From: Lachnospiraceae bacterium
GTDB lineage: Bacteria > Bacillota > Clostridia > Lachnospirales > Lachnospiraceae
Length of the DNA stretch: 51,756 nucleotides
Assembly: GCA_017465845.1 (NCBI GenBank)
Contig: JAFTVH010000156.1
Location: forward strand, 1-51,756
Reading direction: 5' to 3'
Numbering within the stretch: position 1 is the first letter of the stretch; each line of letters opens with the position of its first letter. A program made the position numbers and the translations under genes. Positions 42,546-50,679 of this stretch are shown one piece after another. Below the pieces are notes generated by a model. That model saw only the letters and a list, made by a program, of their open reading frames with translations, did not search any database and was not told the DNA's origin.

Positions 42546-43208
42546 ATGATTACCATGAAAAATATCAACAAAGGATATATGTTGGGTGAAGAAAAGCTTC
42601 CCATATTGAAGGATATAAACTTCCATGTAGATAAAGGAGAATTTGTGGCAATCCTGGGGCCTTCCGGTTCCGGTAAGACTACGCTGATGAACATCATCGG
42701 CTGTATGGACGTAATGGACAGCGGTGAGTATTACCTGGACCAGATGGCAATCCATGAGACAGACGAAGAAGATCTGACGGAGGTACGCAACAGTAAGATC
42801 GGGTTTATTTTCCAGAACTATCAGCTGATTTCCACTTACAACGTCATGCAGAATATCGTGATGCCTCTGCTGATGCGAGGAATGAACTACAAAGAGGCAC
42901 AGGAGCAGTGCATGGAAACGATTCGCCTCCTGGGGCTTGACCATCGTATCGGACACCGTCCCAGCGAGCTTTCCGGCGGACAGAAGCAGCGTGTATCCAT
43001 TGCACGTGCCTTGGTAGGAAAACCTGCCATTCTGCTGGCCGATGAGCCCACCGGTGCACTTGACCAGAACAGCGGTAAGGACGTGCTGAAGCTGTTCGGG
43101 GAATTGAATGAGATGGGCAATACGATTGTTATGATTACACACGATCTGAATGTGGCGAAATGCGCTAAGAGAATTGTGCGGATCGTGGATGGACAGTTGT
43201 ATGAGTAA
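42546..43208 (+). CDS. ABC transporter ATP-binding protein (MacB/LolD type)
   Basis: A 220-residue ATPase with Walker A GPSGSGKTT, Q-loop FQNYQLIS, signature LSGGQKQR, Walker B ILLADEPTG and the H-loop MITHD. The order and spacing are those of the LolD/MacB branch, in which the ATPase is separate from the FtsX-type permease. AGGAGG lies before the ATG. It is the last gene of the operon; a hairpin stop follows about 90 bases downstream. It energises the assembly made by the permease and the three adaptors. Confidence 0.95.
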   Translation: MITMKNINKGYMLGEEKLPILKDINFHVDKGEFVAILGPSGSGKTTLMNIIGCMDVMDSGEYYLDQMAIHETDEEDLTEVRNSKIGFIFQNYQLISTYNVMQNIVMPLLMRGMNYKEAQEQCMETIRLLGLDHRIGHRPSELSGGQKQRVSIARALVGKPAILLADEPTGALDQNSGKDVLKLFGELNEMGNTIVMITHDLNVAKCAKRIVRIVDGQLYE

Positions 43209-43283
43209 ATTTGTCGGAAGGTAAACTTAATAATGACTTATGGATATTTCTATAAGGAACATTTCATTGGCAGCAGTATGCTG

Positions 43284-43341
43284 TAGCATCATGATGCTAA
43301 AGGCGGTAACACCAATCTAAAGAGGTGCTTGCCGCTTTTAT
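43284..43341 (+). terminator. Palindrome and terminator after the exporter operon
   Basis: TAGCATCATGATGCTA (43284-43299) is a perfect 16-base palindrome. It runs into a second, imperfect stem (AAGGCGGTAACACC against GGTGCTTGCCGCTT) followed by TTATTAT. It probably stops the exporter transcript. Confidence 0.6.
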
Positions 43342-43410
43342 TATGGGCTTTAGCCTGCCCGGCATGATTTTTGCGGGTTCTTTCTGAACTTTGGGAGTAC
43401 ATGAAGATAA

Positions 43411-43790
43411 ATTACATTTTAAAGCGATGCCAGCGGATAAAAACTCTACTTTCTCCAGTTTTATCCGTCGAAAACGCCCTCTTTAGAACGATGCCAACGG
43501 ATAAAAACTCTGCTTTCTCCAGTTTTATCCGTCGAAAACGCCCTCTTTAGAACGATGCCAACGGATAAAAACGCTATTCTTCCCAGTTTCATCCGACGAA
43601 AAACGCCATTTTAAAGCAACACTAACGGATAAAAACTCTATTTTTCTCAGTTTCATCCGACGAAAATCACCATTTTGCAACGATGTCAACGGATAAAAAC
43701 TTCTTTTTTTCTAGTTTTATCCGCTGAAAATGCCCAAATTATAGCGAGGTCATCGGATAAAAATATCATTTTTCCAGTTTCTGTCTGCTT
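43411..43790. repeat. Six-copy tandem hairpin array, 64-bp period
   Basis: The arm CGGATAAAA starts at 43434, 43498, 43562, 43626, 43690 and 43754, exactly 64 bases apart each time. Each unit has that arm, a 16-base pyrimidine-rich loop, the inverse arm TTTTATCCG (TTTCATCCG in copies 3 and 4) and a 30-base linker such as TCGAAAACGCCCTCTTTAGA. Copy 6 has lost its second arm. There are no variable spacers, so it is not CRISPR. No gene lies within the array or between 43342 and 43994. Confidence 0.92.
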
Positions 43791-43994
43791 CAAGACTTTA
43801 TTCAACTCACAAATCGATGTCCCGTATATACCCATAGTCAAGAAAGAACCCAAAAAGCATGTATATGTCCCAAAGGTATGTCTCCAAGTGTATTGAAATG
43901 TTCTGCAGCATCTCTTTAAGTAGCTTAACCGATTGACATTACGTGCGAACTGCAATAAGCAATAGATAATTGCGCAAATGTAAAGTACTGTAAC

Positions 43995-44023
43995 TTGCTC
44001 AAGCCCGGCATAAACAGTATAAT
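43995..44023 (+). promoter_or_regulatory. Sigma-A promoter for the XRE regulator
   Basis: TTGCTC (43995-44000), 17-base spacer, TATAAT (44018-44023), 25 bases before the ATG at 44048. Confidence 0.7.
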
Positions 44024-44047
44024 AAGTATAAAAAAGAGGGTGTGATG

Positions 44048-44557
44048 ATGAACAAAGCAAAGGATAATAACCGCAACATTGTAAATGCCGTTCTTAGAGT
44101 AAGACAGGATAATAATCTTTCACAGGAAGAATTTGCTGAAAAAGTTGGAGTTACAAGGCAGGCTGTATCAAGGTGGGAGATGGGCATTTCGGTGCCAAGT
44201 ATAAACACACTTATTTTGATCAGTGAGATCTTTAATGTTTCTATTGATGCAATGGTGAAAAGCAAGGGAAATATTGACGAAAAAATTTCATTGGATTCTC
44301 AAAGAGAAAGGTCAAAATTTAATAAGGGGATTGCACTTATTGTTGCTGGTTTCTTAGGAATGATATGCTTGCCTTTTCTTGCAGAATGGGAGCAGGCTAA
44401 AAATATGGAAATTTTCAAAACCGCCTATGAGCATTCATACAATTATATTTTAGAATATCCACTATACATTATATTAGTGTCGGCTTTAGCTCTTATTGGC
44501 TTGGGAGTATATTTCACCCATGCATCTGAGGACAGATTTGATAATGCGGAAGGCTAA
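44048..44557 (+). CDS. XRE-family regulator with membrane-spanning C-terminus
   Basis: A 169-residue protein. Its Cro/CI-type helix-turn-helix (about 8-62: LRVRQDNNLSQEEFAEKVGVTRQAVSRWEMGISVPSI) is followed by a linker and two hydrophobic helices (about 97-117 and 137-157). This HTH-plus-two-helix layout is common in Lachnospiraceae and suggests a membrane-tethered regulator. Of the ATGs clustered at 44045-44050, the one at 44048 has the best spacing (7) to AGAGGG. Its targets are unknown; it is convergent with the DUF3990 pair. Confidence 0.85.
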   Translation: MNKAKDNNRNIVNAVLRVRQDNNLSQEEFAEKVGVTRQAVSRWEMGISVPSINTLILISEIFNVSIDAMVKSKGNIDEKISLDSQRERSKFNKGIALIVAGFLGMICLPFLAEWEQAKNMEIFKTAYEHSYNYILEYPLYIILVSALALIGLGVYFTHASEDRFDNAEG

Positions 44558-44624
44558 TGCTGAAAGCCTGATGGCGCGCTTTATGGGAGCGAAAATAAAA
44601 TAGTGGTGCTATGCTCTGCAAAAT

Positions 44625-44658
44625 AGAAGGAGCTTTACCTCAGTGTGAAGCTCCTTCT
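44625..44658 (-). terminator. Terminator of the DUF3990 operon
   Basis: AGAAGGAGCTT (44625-44635) and AAGCTCCTTCT (44648-44658) form an 11-bp perfect stem, followed on the minus strand by ATTTTG. The right arm and part of the loop lie in the last codons of the minus-strand gene. Confidence 0.65.
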
Positions 44659-45104
44659 GTCTGAGTATAATGGTCGGACAGCATATCGTCCAATGCATCA
44701 ACAAACTTTGAGATATCTGCTTCATGCAGTGTGTCATACATGCCCAACATAGTTTCCGCAGAAACAGCCTGCAAGATGTATTGAAAGCGGCAATTTTTTA
44801 ACCAGGAATAATATGCAAGTGACCAGCCCAGCCAGTATTCTGGGGATTTGTCCAGATACATTGCATCGGGCTCTTCGATATCAGTTCCTGTAATTTCCCA
44901 AATGACTTCTCTTACCAGCTCACAGCCTGTTTTACCTGCAATATAGGAGGGATTACCTGTCTCAAACTGGGTACATACGTCGGAGGCAAGAAACATTTGA
45001 AAATAAGCATCAATATCGAATTCACAGGTGTTGACTGCGAAATCTACCATATGTCCCAGGTTTTTCTGGGCGTGATATAAATAAGATTCATCGTAAGCGT
45101 GCAT
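44640..45104 (-). CDS. Conserved partner of DUF3990 (antitoxin candidate)
   Basis: A 154-residue acidic soluble protein beginning MHAYDESYLYHAQKNLGHMVDFAVN and containing the SYIAGKTGCELVREVI block. Proteins of this type (Tyr/Asp-rich start, a helix ending in YIAGxxGxELxREV) commonly sit next to DUF3990 genes; this rests on recollection. It overlaps the DUF3990 gene by 17 bp, downstream in the same operon. I infer a partner or antitoxin role; no enzyme motif is seen. Confidence 0.6.
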   Translation of the reverse strand: MHAYDESYLYHAQKNLGHMVDFAVNTCEFDIDAYFQMFLASDVCTQFETGNPSYIAGKTGCELVREVIWEITGTDIEEPDAMYLDKSPEYWLGWSLAYYSWLKNCRFQYILQAVSAETMLGMYDTLHEADISKFVDALDDMLSDHYTQTEGASH

Positions 45105-45759
45105 CGTCCTGTTTCATCTCCTCTCGAATAATATCAATTATGAATAACTCGTCGGCAGAAAGAGTGGAGCGTTTTGTCATACGGTATTCTCTTCTGGCGG
45201 CAACATCCCTTTCTTTTTTCTTTACATAATAAACAGAGGCACCGGCAGTGGAATAAGAGACAAATTTTATGTTTTCAAATGCTTTTTCAGAAACCAGAAC
45301 AATCTGTTCTCCTAATTTGCCTAACCGCATTGCTTCTGCTAATTGTTTGTAAGAAATGGTACCGGATACAAAATCCTGGGCGAAAGAAAAGTAGGAATCA
45401 TCTGCCCGGTATCCGACAATCACATCATACGGAGAAGTGTCAATCAAAAAGTTTTCGGCAAGATATCTCTTGGCAAGTTCGGAGATTGTACTGTTTTCCC
45501 AATAGGTTCTGTTCTTTGCTAAGATGGCGAGCCAATTTAGGATATTGTATTGGCTGGAATTAAGATACAAAATATTCAGTCCTTCCAAATCAAACACATA
45601 TTTATTGGCAAAACCGTCTTTATTATGGGAGCATGCCCATTCTTTCGCGAGTTCTTCATTTTCCGTACAATAAAAGCCCCGCCCATAATCGTTATTTTTC
45701 TTCCCTAAACCGTAGGTCGGGTGCTCGATGATATTTTCACTGCCATGATATAGTATCAT
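45088..45759 (-). CDS. DUF3990 protein, ADP-ribosyltransferase-like
   Basis: A 223-residue protein starting at the ATG 45759, which follows AGAGGTAAG on the minus strand. It begins MILYHGSENII and has DYGRGFYCTEN (Y25-C31). The H5/Y30 pair and the later GTISYKQL region resemble the H-Y-E layout of the ADP-ribosyltransferase fold assigned to DUF3990. Such proteins are thought to act as toxins or protein modifiers, usually beside the small partner found here. The precise catalytic glutamate is not certain from reading alone. The ART fold is established for the family only in part. Confidence 0.72.
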   Translation of the reverse strand: MILYHGSENIIEHPTYGLGKKNNDYGRGFYCTENEELAKEWACSHNKDGFANKYVFDLEGLNILYLNSSQYNILNWLAILAKNRTYWENSTISELAKRYLAENFLIDTSPYDVIVGYRADDSYFSFAQDFVSGTISYKQLAEAMRLGKLGEQIVLVSEKAFENIKFVSYSTAGASVYYVKKKERDVAARREYRMTKRSTLSADELFIIDIIREEMKQDDARLR

Positions 45760-45801
45760 AATCTTACCTCTTAGGTTGATATGTTTGAAGGTTGTAAATA
45801 T

Positions 45802-45830
45802 ATTATACACATATGAGCGTAGATTGCCAA
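45802..45830 (-). promoter_or_regulatory. Strong promoter of the DUF3990 operon
   Basis: On the minus strand: TTGGCA (45830-45825), 17-base spacer, TATAAT (45807-45802) with TGTG just before it. The leader to the ATG at 45759 is about 35 bases. Confidence 0.75.
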
Positions 45831-45927
45831 CGAATATTTTATATATCGGCTTTTAGCAAGTGAATCAGCCGTGTGTAATACAGTTATTTTTCGTAAAAAA
45901 TCCCTACAGGAAAGTAAAAATCCCCCA

Positions 45928-45956
45928 TTTAACGTAAAGCAGAATATTTTTATAAT
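45928..45956 (+). promoter_or_regulatory. Weak promoter candidate for GH127
   Basis: TTTAAC (45928-45933), 17-base spacer, TATAAT (45951-45956), about 50 bases before the GH127 start at 46006. The -35 is poor, so an activator may be needed. Confidence 0.4.
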
Positions 45957-46005
45957 ATTTGCAAAAGACAAATCAGGGCGGAGTCAGCCCCAAAAGGAGG
46001 ACTAT

Positions 46006-47967
46006 ATGGGAGATTTATACAGCAAGAACACAGCAAACTATCCAAGACTATTCACAGATAAATTTTTTGTAGACTACAAGAACACTGCTGCCTACAACGG
46101 CTTTATCGACACAGCCATCCGCTACATTGAAGATTTCCAGCTTCTGAGAACCGATTTATGGGCGCGTTTCGTGCAGCAGTTCAAACAGGAGGACGCCGAC
46201 TATGAGGGCGGCTGGCGCGGCGAATACTGGGGCAAAATGATGCGCGGAGCATGCTTCACTTATTCTTACACCCAAAATCCCCGGCTTTATAAGGTACTGA
46301 CCGATACGGTACTGGATATGATGGAAGCTCAGGAAGAGAACGGAAGAATCAGCAGCTATGGCGCGTATCATGAGTTCTGGGCATGGGATATCTGGGCCAG
46401 AAAGTATGTGCTCCTCGGAATGCAGTATTTTCTGGAAATCTGTACCGATGAAGAACTGACTAAGAAAATCATTAAGAGCATGTGCGGTCAGGTGGACTAC
46501 ATCATGACCAAAATCGGAGACCCCCAGGAGGGCAAGAAGCTGATCACCACGGCGACCTGCAACTGGAGAGGCCTGAATTCATCTTCTCTGCTGGAACCCA
46601 TGGTAAGACTGTATTCTCTCACCAAAGAGCAGAAATACCTTGATTTTGCTACATATATTGTAAACTGCGGCGGTACAGAAGTTATCAACATCTTTGATCT
46701 GGCATACGAGGACAAATTTTATCCATATCAGTATCCTATCACCAAAGCATACGAGATGATGTCCTGCTTTGAAGGACTTCTGGAATATTACAGAGTCACG
46801 GGAATCGAGAAGCACAAAGTGAGCGTCATCAATTTTGCCAATAAGATATTGGAAAGTGACTTTACAATTATCGGAAGCTGCGGATGTACCCACGAGCTGT
46901 TCGACCATTCCACAGTAAGACAGGCCAATACCACAAATGGCGCGATTGCCCAGGAGACATGTGTAACAGTTACCTTGATGAAGTTCTTCTACCAGCTGAC
47001 TCTTTTAACCGGTGATGTGAGATATTCAGATGCTTTTGAAACATCCCTGTATAACGCGTTTTTAGGTGCTGTCAATACAGATAAAGTAATCGAACCCACC
47101 ATCAAACAGAATCATCCTGACTGGAGTATCGAGCCCCTGCCCTTTGACAGCTACAGCCCACTGACAGCCGGAACAAGAGGAAACGGTATCGGTGGCTTAA
47201 AGCTGATGTCCGACAATCATTATTATGGCTGCTGTGCCTGCATCGGCGCAGCCGGAACCGGTTTGATTTCCAAGATGGCACTGCTGACTTCGGGGAAAGG
47301 CTTTGTCATGAACCTGTTTATCGATGGCAGTATGAAAACCACAACGCAAAGCGGCAGCGAAGTCACATTCCATACTCACACGGGTTATCCTGTAGACGGT
47401 AATGTTAAAATTACAGTAGAACTTCAAAAAAAGGAACGCTTTGAACTGCTGATCAGAAACCCTCAGTGGAGCAAGAACACCAAGCTGTTTATTAATGGCG
47501 TGGAACAAAAAGTTGAGAGCGGTTATCTGGCTGTGGACAGAGAGTGGTCAGATGGGGATGTTATTGAACTGGAGCTTGATATGAGGACACAGGCAATCTA
47601 TCCTATTCCATATGGTCATGAAATCATCATGAATAAAGTAGTATGGAAGATTAATTACATGGTGCCTACCTATGATGAAGAGGACCCTATTGCCAAGAAC
47701 CACATTGCTTTGCGGAGAGGCCCTGTGATTCTGGCTCAGGAAAACAGGCTTGGTTACAGTGTAGATGATCCTGTTAAAGTGCTTGTCGATGAGGATGGTT
47801 ATGTGGATGTGACCATGCCGGAGAAAGAGATTGCGCCTTATGAACATATTCTGGAGGTGGAAGTACCTCTTGCAGATGGCCGTAAAATGCATGTAACAGA
47901 CTATGCATCTGCAGGAAAGCTTTGGACGGAGGAGAGTAAGATGGCGGCCTGGATGCTGACGGAATAA
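46006..47967 (+). CDS. GH127-family (DUF1680) beta-L-arabinofuranosidase-like enzyme
   Basis: A 653-residue cytoplasmic enzyme with no signal peptide. The (alpha/alpha)6 barrel carries the GH127 metal and catalytic residues: E317 and C319 in AQETCVTV, and C409-C410 in HYYGCCACIGAAG, with C409 the expected nucleophile (HypBA1 uses C417 with E338, C340 and C418). C-terminal beta-domains follow (about 450-653). AAAAGGAGG at 45992 onwards sets the ATG at 46006; upstream in-frame codons lack a site. It removes beta-L-arabinofuranose from plant glycans or hydroxyproline oligosaccharides. It stands alone with its own terminator. Confidence 0.88.
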   Translation: MGDLYSKNTANYPRLFTDKFFVDYKNTAAYNGFIDTAIRYIEDFQLLRTDLWARFVQQFKQEDADYEGGWRGEYWGKMMRGACFTYSYTQNPRLYKVLTDTVLDMMEAQEENGRISSYGAYHEFWAWDIWARKYVLLGMQYFLEICTDEELTKKIIKSMCGQVDYIMTKIGDPQEGKKLITTATCNWRGLNSSSLLEPMVRLYSLTKEQKYLDFATYIVNCGGTEVINIFDLAYEDKFYPYQYPITKAYEMMSCFEGLLEYYRVTGIEKHKVSVINFANKILESDFTIIGSCGCTHELFDHSTVRQANTTNGAIAQETCVTVTLMKFFYQLTLLTGDVRYSDAFETSLYNAFLGAVNTDKVIEPTIKQNHPDWSIEPLPFDSYSPLTAGTRGNGIGGLKLMSDNHYYGCCACIGAAGTGLISKMALLTSGKGFVMNLFIDGSMKTTTQSGSEVTFHTHTGYPVDGNVKITVELQKKERFELLIRNPQWSKNTKLFINGVEQKVESGYLAVDREWSDGDVIELELDMRTQAIYPIPYGHEIIMNKVVWKINYMVPTYDEEDPIAKNHIALRRGPVILAQENRLGYSVDDPVKVLVDEDGYVDVTMPEKEIAPYEHILEVEVPLADGRKMHVTDYASAGKLWTEESKMAAWMLTE

Positions 47968-47977
47968 ATGTATGTAA

Positions 47978-48014
47978 GGGCTGGGAGCCGATGCATGGTT
48001 TCCGGCCCCTTTTT
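47978..48014 (+). terminator. Rho-independent terminator
   Basis: GGGCTGGGAGCC (47978-47989) pairs over 12 bp with GGTTTCCGGCCC (47997-48008), with three G-U pairs, then five T after one C. Confidence 0.8.
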
Positions 48015-48065
48015 CAGTCCGTAGCTGATGTGGCAACTGGATTGACAAATTTTTTAAAAAAGTAC

Positions 48066-48094
48066 TTGCATTTTTTAATAACCTGTTATATAAT
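48066..48094 (+). promoter_or_regulatory. tRNA promoter
   Basis: TTGCAT (48066-48071), 17-base spacer, TATAAT (48089-48094), 31 bases before the first tRNA. A TTGACA at 48042 is too far from this -10 but could mark a second start. Confidence 0.75.
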
Positions 48095-48125
48095 AGTCCT
48101 TGCGTTGTGAGAGATACAACATTAT

Positions 48126-48198
48126 GCGCCTCTAGCTCAGTTGGTAGAGCACCTGACTCTTAATCAGGGTGTCCAGGGTTCGAGCCCCTGGAGGCGCA
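48126..48198 (+). tRNA. tRNA-Lys (anticodon CTT), copy 1
   Basis: A 73-base cloverleaf. The acceptor is GCGCCTC/GAGGCGC with discriminator A. The D-arm is GCTC/GAGC, the anticodon stem CCTGA/TCAGG holds loop CTCTTAA (anticodon CTT), and the T-arm is CAGGG/CCCTG with loop TTCGAGC. The CCA is not encoded. It is identical to copy 2. Confidence 0.96.
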
Positions 48199-48248
48199 TG
48201 CAAGTTCCTGGGATTGCTGATTGAGCGGTTTTGGGACTTACAATATAA

Positions 48249-48321
48249 GCGCCTCTAGCTCAGTTGGTAGAGCACCTGACTCTTAATCAGGGTGTCCAGG
48301 GTTCGAGCCCCTGGAGGCGCA
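48249..48321 (+). tRNA. tRNA-Lys (anticodon CTT), copy 2
   Basis: Same 73-base sequence and fold as copy 1, with no encoded CCA. The 50-base spacer shares fragments (GGATT, AGCGG, TTTTGGG) with the sequence after copy 2, so the whole unit appears tandemly duplicated. Confidence 0.96.
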
Positions 48322-48324
48322 TCG

Positions 48325-48369
48325 AAGTCTCAGGATTCGCCGAAAGAGCGGGTTTTGGGGCTTTTTTTT
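48325..48369 (+). terminator. tRNA operon terminator
   Basis: AAGTCTCAGGATTCGC (48325-48340) pairs over 16 bp with GCGGGTTTTGGGGCTT (48348-48363), six of the pairs being G-U, and a T-run ends at 48369. Confidence 0.8.
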
Positions 48370-48403
48370 GACGCTGGAAATGGTAATGATTTGGGAGGCA
48401 AGT

Positions 48404-49177
48404 ATGATTTTTGATACACATGCACATTATGATGACGAAGCATTTGACGAAGATAGAGAACAGCTGTTGGCGAGTCTGAAAGAGCAGGGAATCGGCCGGG
48501 TGGTTAATATCGGGTCCAGCATGAAGGCTTGTGCCGGAACCATAGAGCTGATGGACAGATATCCTTTTGTTTATGGTGCGTTGGGGGTTCATCCCAGCGA
48601 CTCGGGTGAGTTGACGGAAAGTGACCTGGAGTGGCTGAAGGTACAGTGTGCCCACCCAAAGTGTCTTGCAGTGGGAGAAATTGGCCTGGATTATTACTGG
48701 GAAGAGCCGGAACATGAGATTCAGCAGAAGTGGTTTCACAGGCAGCTGCAGATTGCCAGAGAGGTGAAGCTTCCTGTGGTCATCCATTCCCGAGAGGCAG
48801 CTAAAGATACCATTGATATCATGAAAGAAGAAAGAGCAGAAGAAATCGGCGGTGTGATACACTGTTATTCTTATTCGAAAGAAACTGCTAAAATATTTCT
48901 GGATATGGGCTTTTATATTGGCGTTGGCGGAGTCCTTACGTTTAAGAACGGCAGGAGACTGAAAGAGACAGTAGAGTATGTTCCGATGGACAGGATCGTG
49001 TTAGAGACAGACAGCCCTTATCTGGCACCGGTGCCTTTTCGCGGAAAACGCAACAGTTCCCTGAATCTGCCTTATGTGGTACAGGAACTGGCGCAAATTA
49101 AGGGCCTGGATGTGCAGGAAGTAGAGCGGATTACCTGGGAGAATGCCTGCAGACTTTATCGGATGCAGGAGAGATAG
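48404..49177 (+). CDS. TatD-family metal-dependent hydrolase
   Basis: A 257-residue TIM-barrel metallo-hydrolase. The N-terminal FDTHAHYDDEAFD motif carries the first histidines. GEIGLDYYW (glutamate) and PVVIHSREA (histidine), the YSYSKETAK region and LETDSPYLAPVPFRGKRN (aspartate) complete the site. TatD-type proteins show DNase or deoxynuclease activity and take part in DNA degradation or repair. The ATG at 48404 follows GGGAGGCA; the longer in-frame start at 48368 has no site. Length is typical (250-265 residues). Confidence 0.94.
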   Translation: MIFDTHAHYDDEAFDEDREQLLASLKEQGIGRVVNIGSSMKACAGTIELMDRYPFVYGALGVHPSDSGELTESDLEWLKVQCAHPKCLAVGEIGLDYYWEEPEHEIQQKWFHRQLQIAREVKLPVVIHSREAAKDTIDIMKEERAEEIGGVIHCYSYSKETAKIFLDMGFYIGVGGVLTFKNGRRLKETVEYVPMDRIVLETDSPYLAPVPFRGKRNSSLNLPYVVQELAQIKGLDVQEVERITWENACRLYRMQER

Positions 49178-49205
49178 ACGGATTTGATTAGTAGGAGATG
49201 AAAAG

Positions 49206-50534
49206 ATGCTGTTTTCCAATAAAGACCTTCGCAAATTGATTATACCGCTGGTTTTAGAGCAGACTTTGGCTATAACAGTGGGAATGGCTGATACCATGAT
49301 GATTTCGTCTGTAGGCGAAGCAGCAGTGTCCGGCGTGTCTTTGGTGGATATGCTCAATAACCTGATTATCAGCGTACTGGCAGCGCTGGCTACCGGCGGT
49401 GCCGTAGTGACATCCCAGTATATCGGGGCAGGGAAGAAAGAAGAAGCCTGCAGATCCGCAAGACAGTTGATTTATACGGCAGGGCTGATTACCATAGGTA
49501 TTTCTTTGCTGGTCATTCTGGCGAATCGTCCGATTTTAAAATTGTTTTTCGGGAAAATTGAAGCGGATGTAATGCAAAATGCAGTGATTTATCTGGTCAT
49601 ATCGGCATTTTCCTTTCCTTTTCTGGCGGTGTATAATTCCTGCGCGGCACTTTTCAGGTCTATGGGTAATTCTCAGATTACATTGAAAGTGTCGGTCCTG
49701 ATGAATATCATTAATATTGCCGGGAATGCCGTCTGCATTTTCGGTCTGCATATGGGTGTGGCCGGTGTGGCGATTCCCTCTCTGGTATCCAGGGCAGTTG
49801 CCGGAATCATCCTGTATTTTCTTTTGAAAAATCCAAATAATATGATTCATCTGGTAAAGGAACGTTTTCATTTTGAGCCGCAGATCGTTAAGAGGATATT
49901 GTATATCGGCATTCCCAGCGGCATTGAAAACGGAATCTTTCAGCTGGGCCGCGTGCTGGTAGTGAGCATCATTGCCGGTTTTGGCACGGTGCAGATAGCC
50001 GCAAACGGTGTGGCTAACAGTCTGGACAGCATGGGCTGTATCGTGGGACAGGCAATCAGTCTTGCCATGATTACGGTGGTGGGACGTTGTGTCGGAGCGG
50101 GTGACGCCGGACAGGTCAGGTATTATACGAAAAAGCTCCTTGCCATTGCGTATCTGAGTACGGCTGTTGTCAATAGTATTATTCTGTTGTCGCTGCGTGG
50201 AATTCTATCTCTGTACGGACTGGGGCAGGAGGCTACGGAGCTTTCTTACATTCTGGTTATGATTCATAATGGCATGGCTATTTTCCTGTGGCCGGCATCT
50301 TTTGTGCTGCCTAACATGCTGCGGGCTTGTAACGATGTGAAGTTTACGATGATAATCGCGATTTTTTCCATGTTTACGTTCCGTATCGGATTCAGCTATC
50401 TTTTTGGTGTTCAGATGGATATGGGGGCTATCGGTGTATGGATTGCTATGGTGTTGGACTGGATCTTCAGAGTGTGCTGCTTTGTGGGAAGATATGCTAA
50501 GGGCGGCTGGAAGAGACAGACGGGGCTGGCATAG
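49206..50534 (+). CDS. MATE-family efflux transporter
   Basis: A 442-residue integral membrane protein with two homologous halves of six helices. It opens with LIIPLVLEQTLAITVGMADTMMISSVGE and has the second-half repeat ILYIGIPSGIENGIFQLGRVLVVSIIAGFG. A conserved aspartate sits in the first helix (GMADT). GAGATGAAAAG lies before the ATG, 28 bp after the TatD gene. The substrate is unknown. It belongs to a different MATE branch from the gene at 19754. Confidence 0.92.
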   Translation: MLFSNKDLRKLIIPLVLEQTLAITVGMADTMMISSVGEAAVSGVSLVDMLNNLIISVLAALATGGAVVTSQYIGAGKKEEACRSARQLIYTAGLITIGISLLVILANRPILKLFFGKIEADVMQNAVIYLVISAFSFPFLAVYNSCAALFRSMGNSQITLKVSVLMNIINIAGNAVCIFGLHMGVAGVAIPSLVSRAVAGIILYFLLKNPNNMIHLVKERFHFEPQIVKRILYIGIPSGIENGIFQLGRVLVVSIIAGFGTVQIAANGVANSLDSMGCIVGQAISLAMITVVGRCVGAGDAGQVRYYTKKLLAIAYLSTAVVNSIILLSLRGILSLYGLGQEATELSYILVMIHNGMAIFLWPASFVLPNMLRACNDVKFTMIIAIFSMFTFRIGFSYLFGVQMDMGAIGVWIAMVLDWIFRVCCFVGRYAKGGWKRQTGLA

Positions 50535-50679
50535 GGGCTGGTACAGAGACAGGTATAAAAATAAAGAATTTTTTGACAAAATAATATAGGTGCTTTTGGA
50601 AATACTGTATCGTGAGATGGCAAAAACAAGATATCTGTTTATTGAAAAAATCATGACAGTATAACGGAGGCATGGTCTT

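Noticed and set aside
42363-43142. Long minus-strand open frame opposite the ATPase gene
   Set aside because: It is antisense to clear ATPase motifs and has no family resemblance.
43411-43790. CRISPR array
   Set aside because: Units repeat over their whole 64 bases with no unique spacers, and no cas genes are near.
43675-43896. Short open frame across the end of the repeat array
   Set aside because: It spans repeat units and has no ribosome binding site.
48042-48047. TTGACA as the main tRNA -35
   Set aside because: It is 41 bases from the TATAAT; TTGCAT at 48066 has the correct 17-base spacing.
50573-50578. TTGACA promoter for the DUF6612-like gene
   Set aside because: No acceptable -10 lies 16-18 bases downstream.
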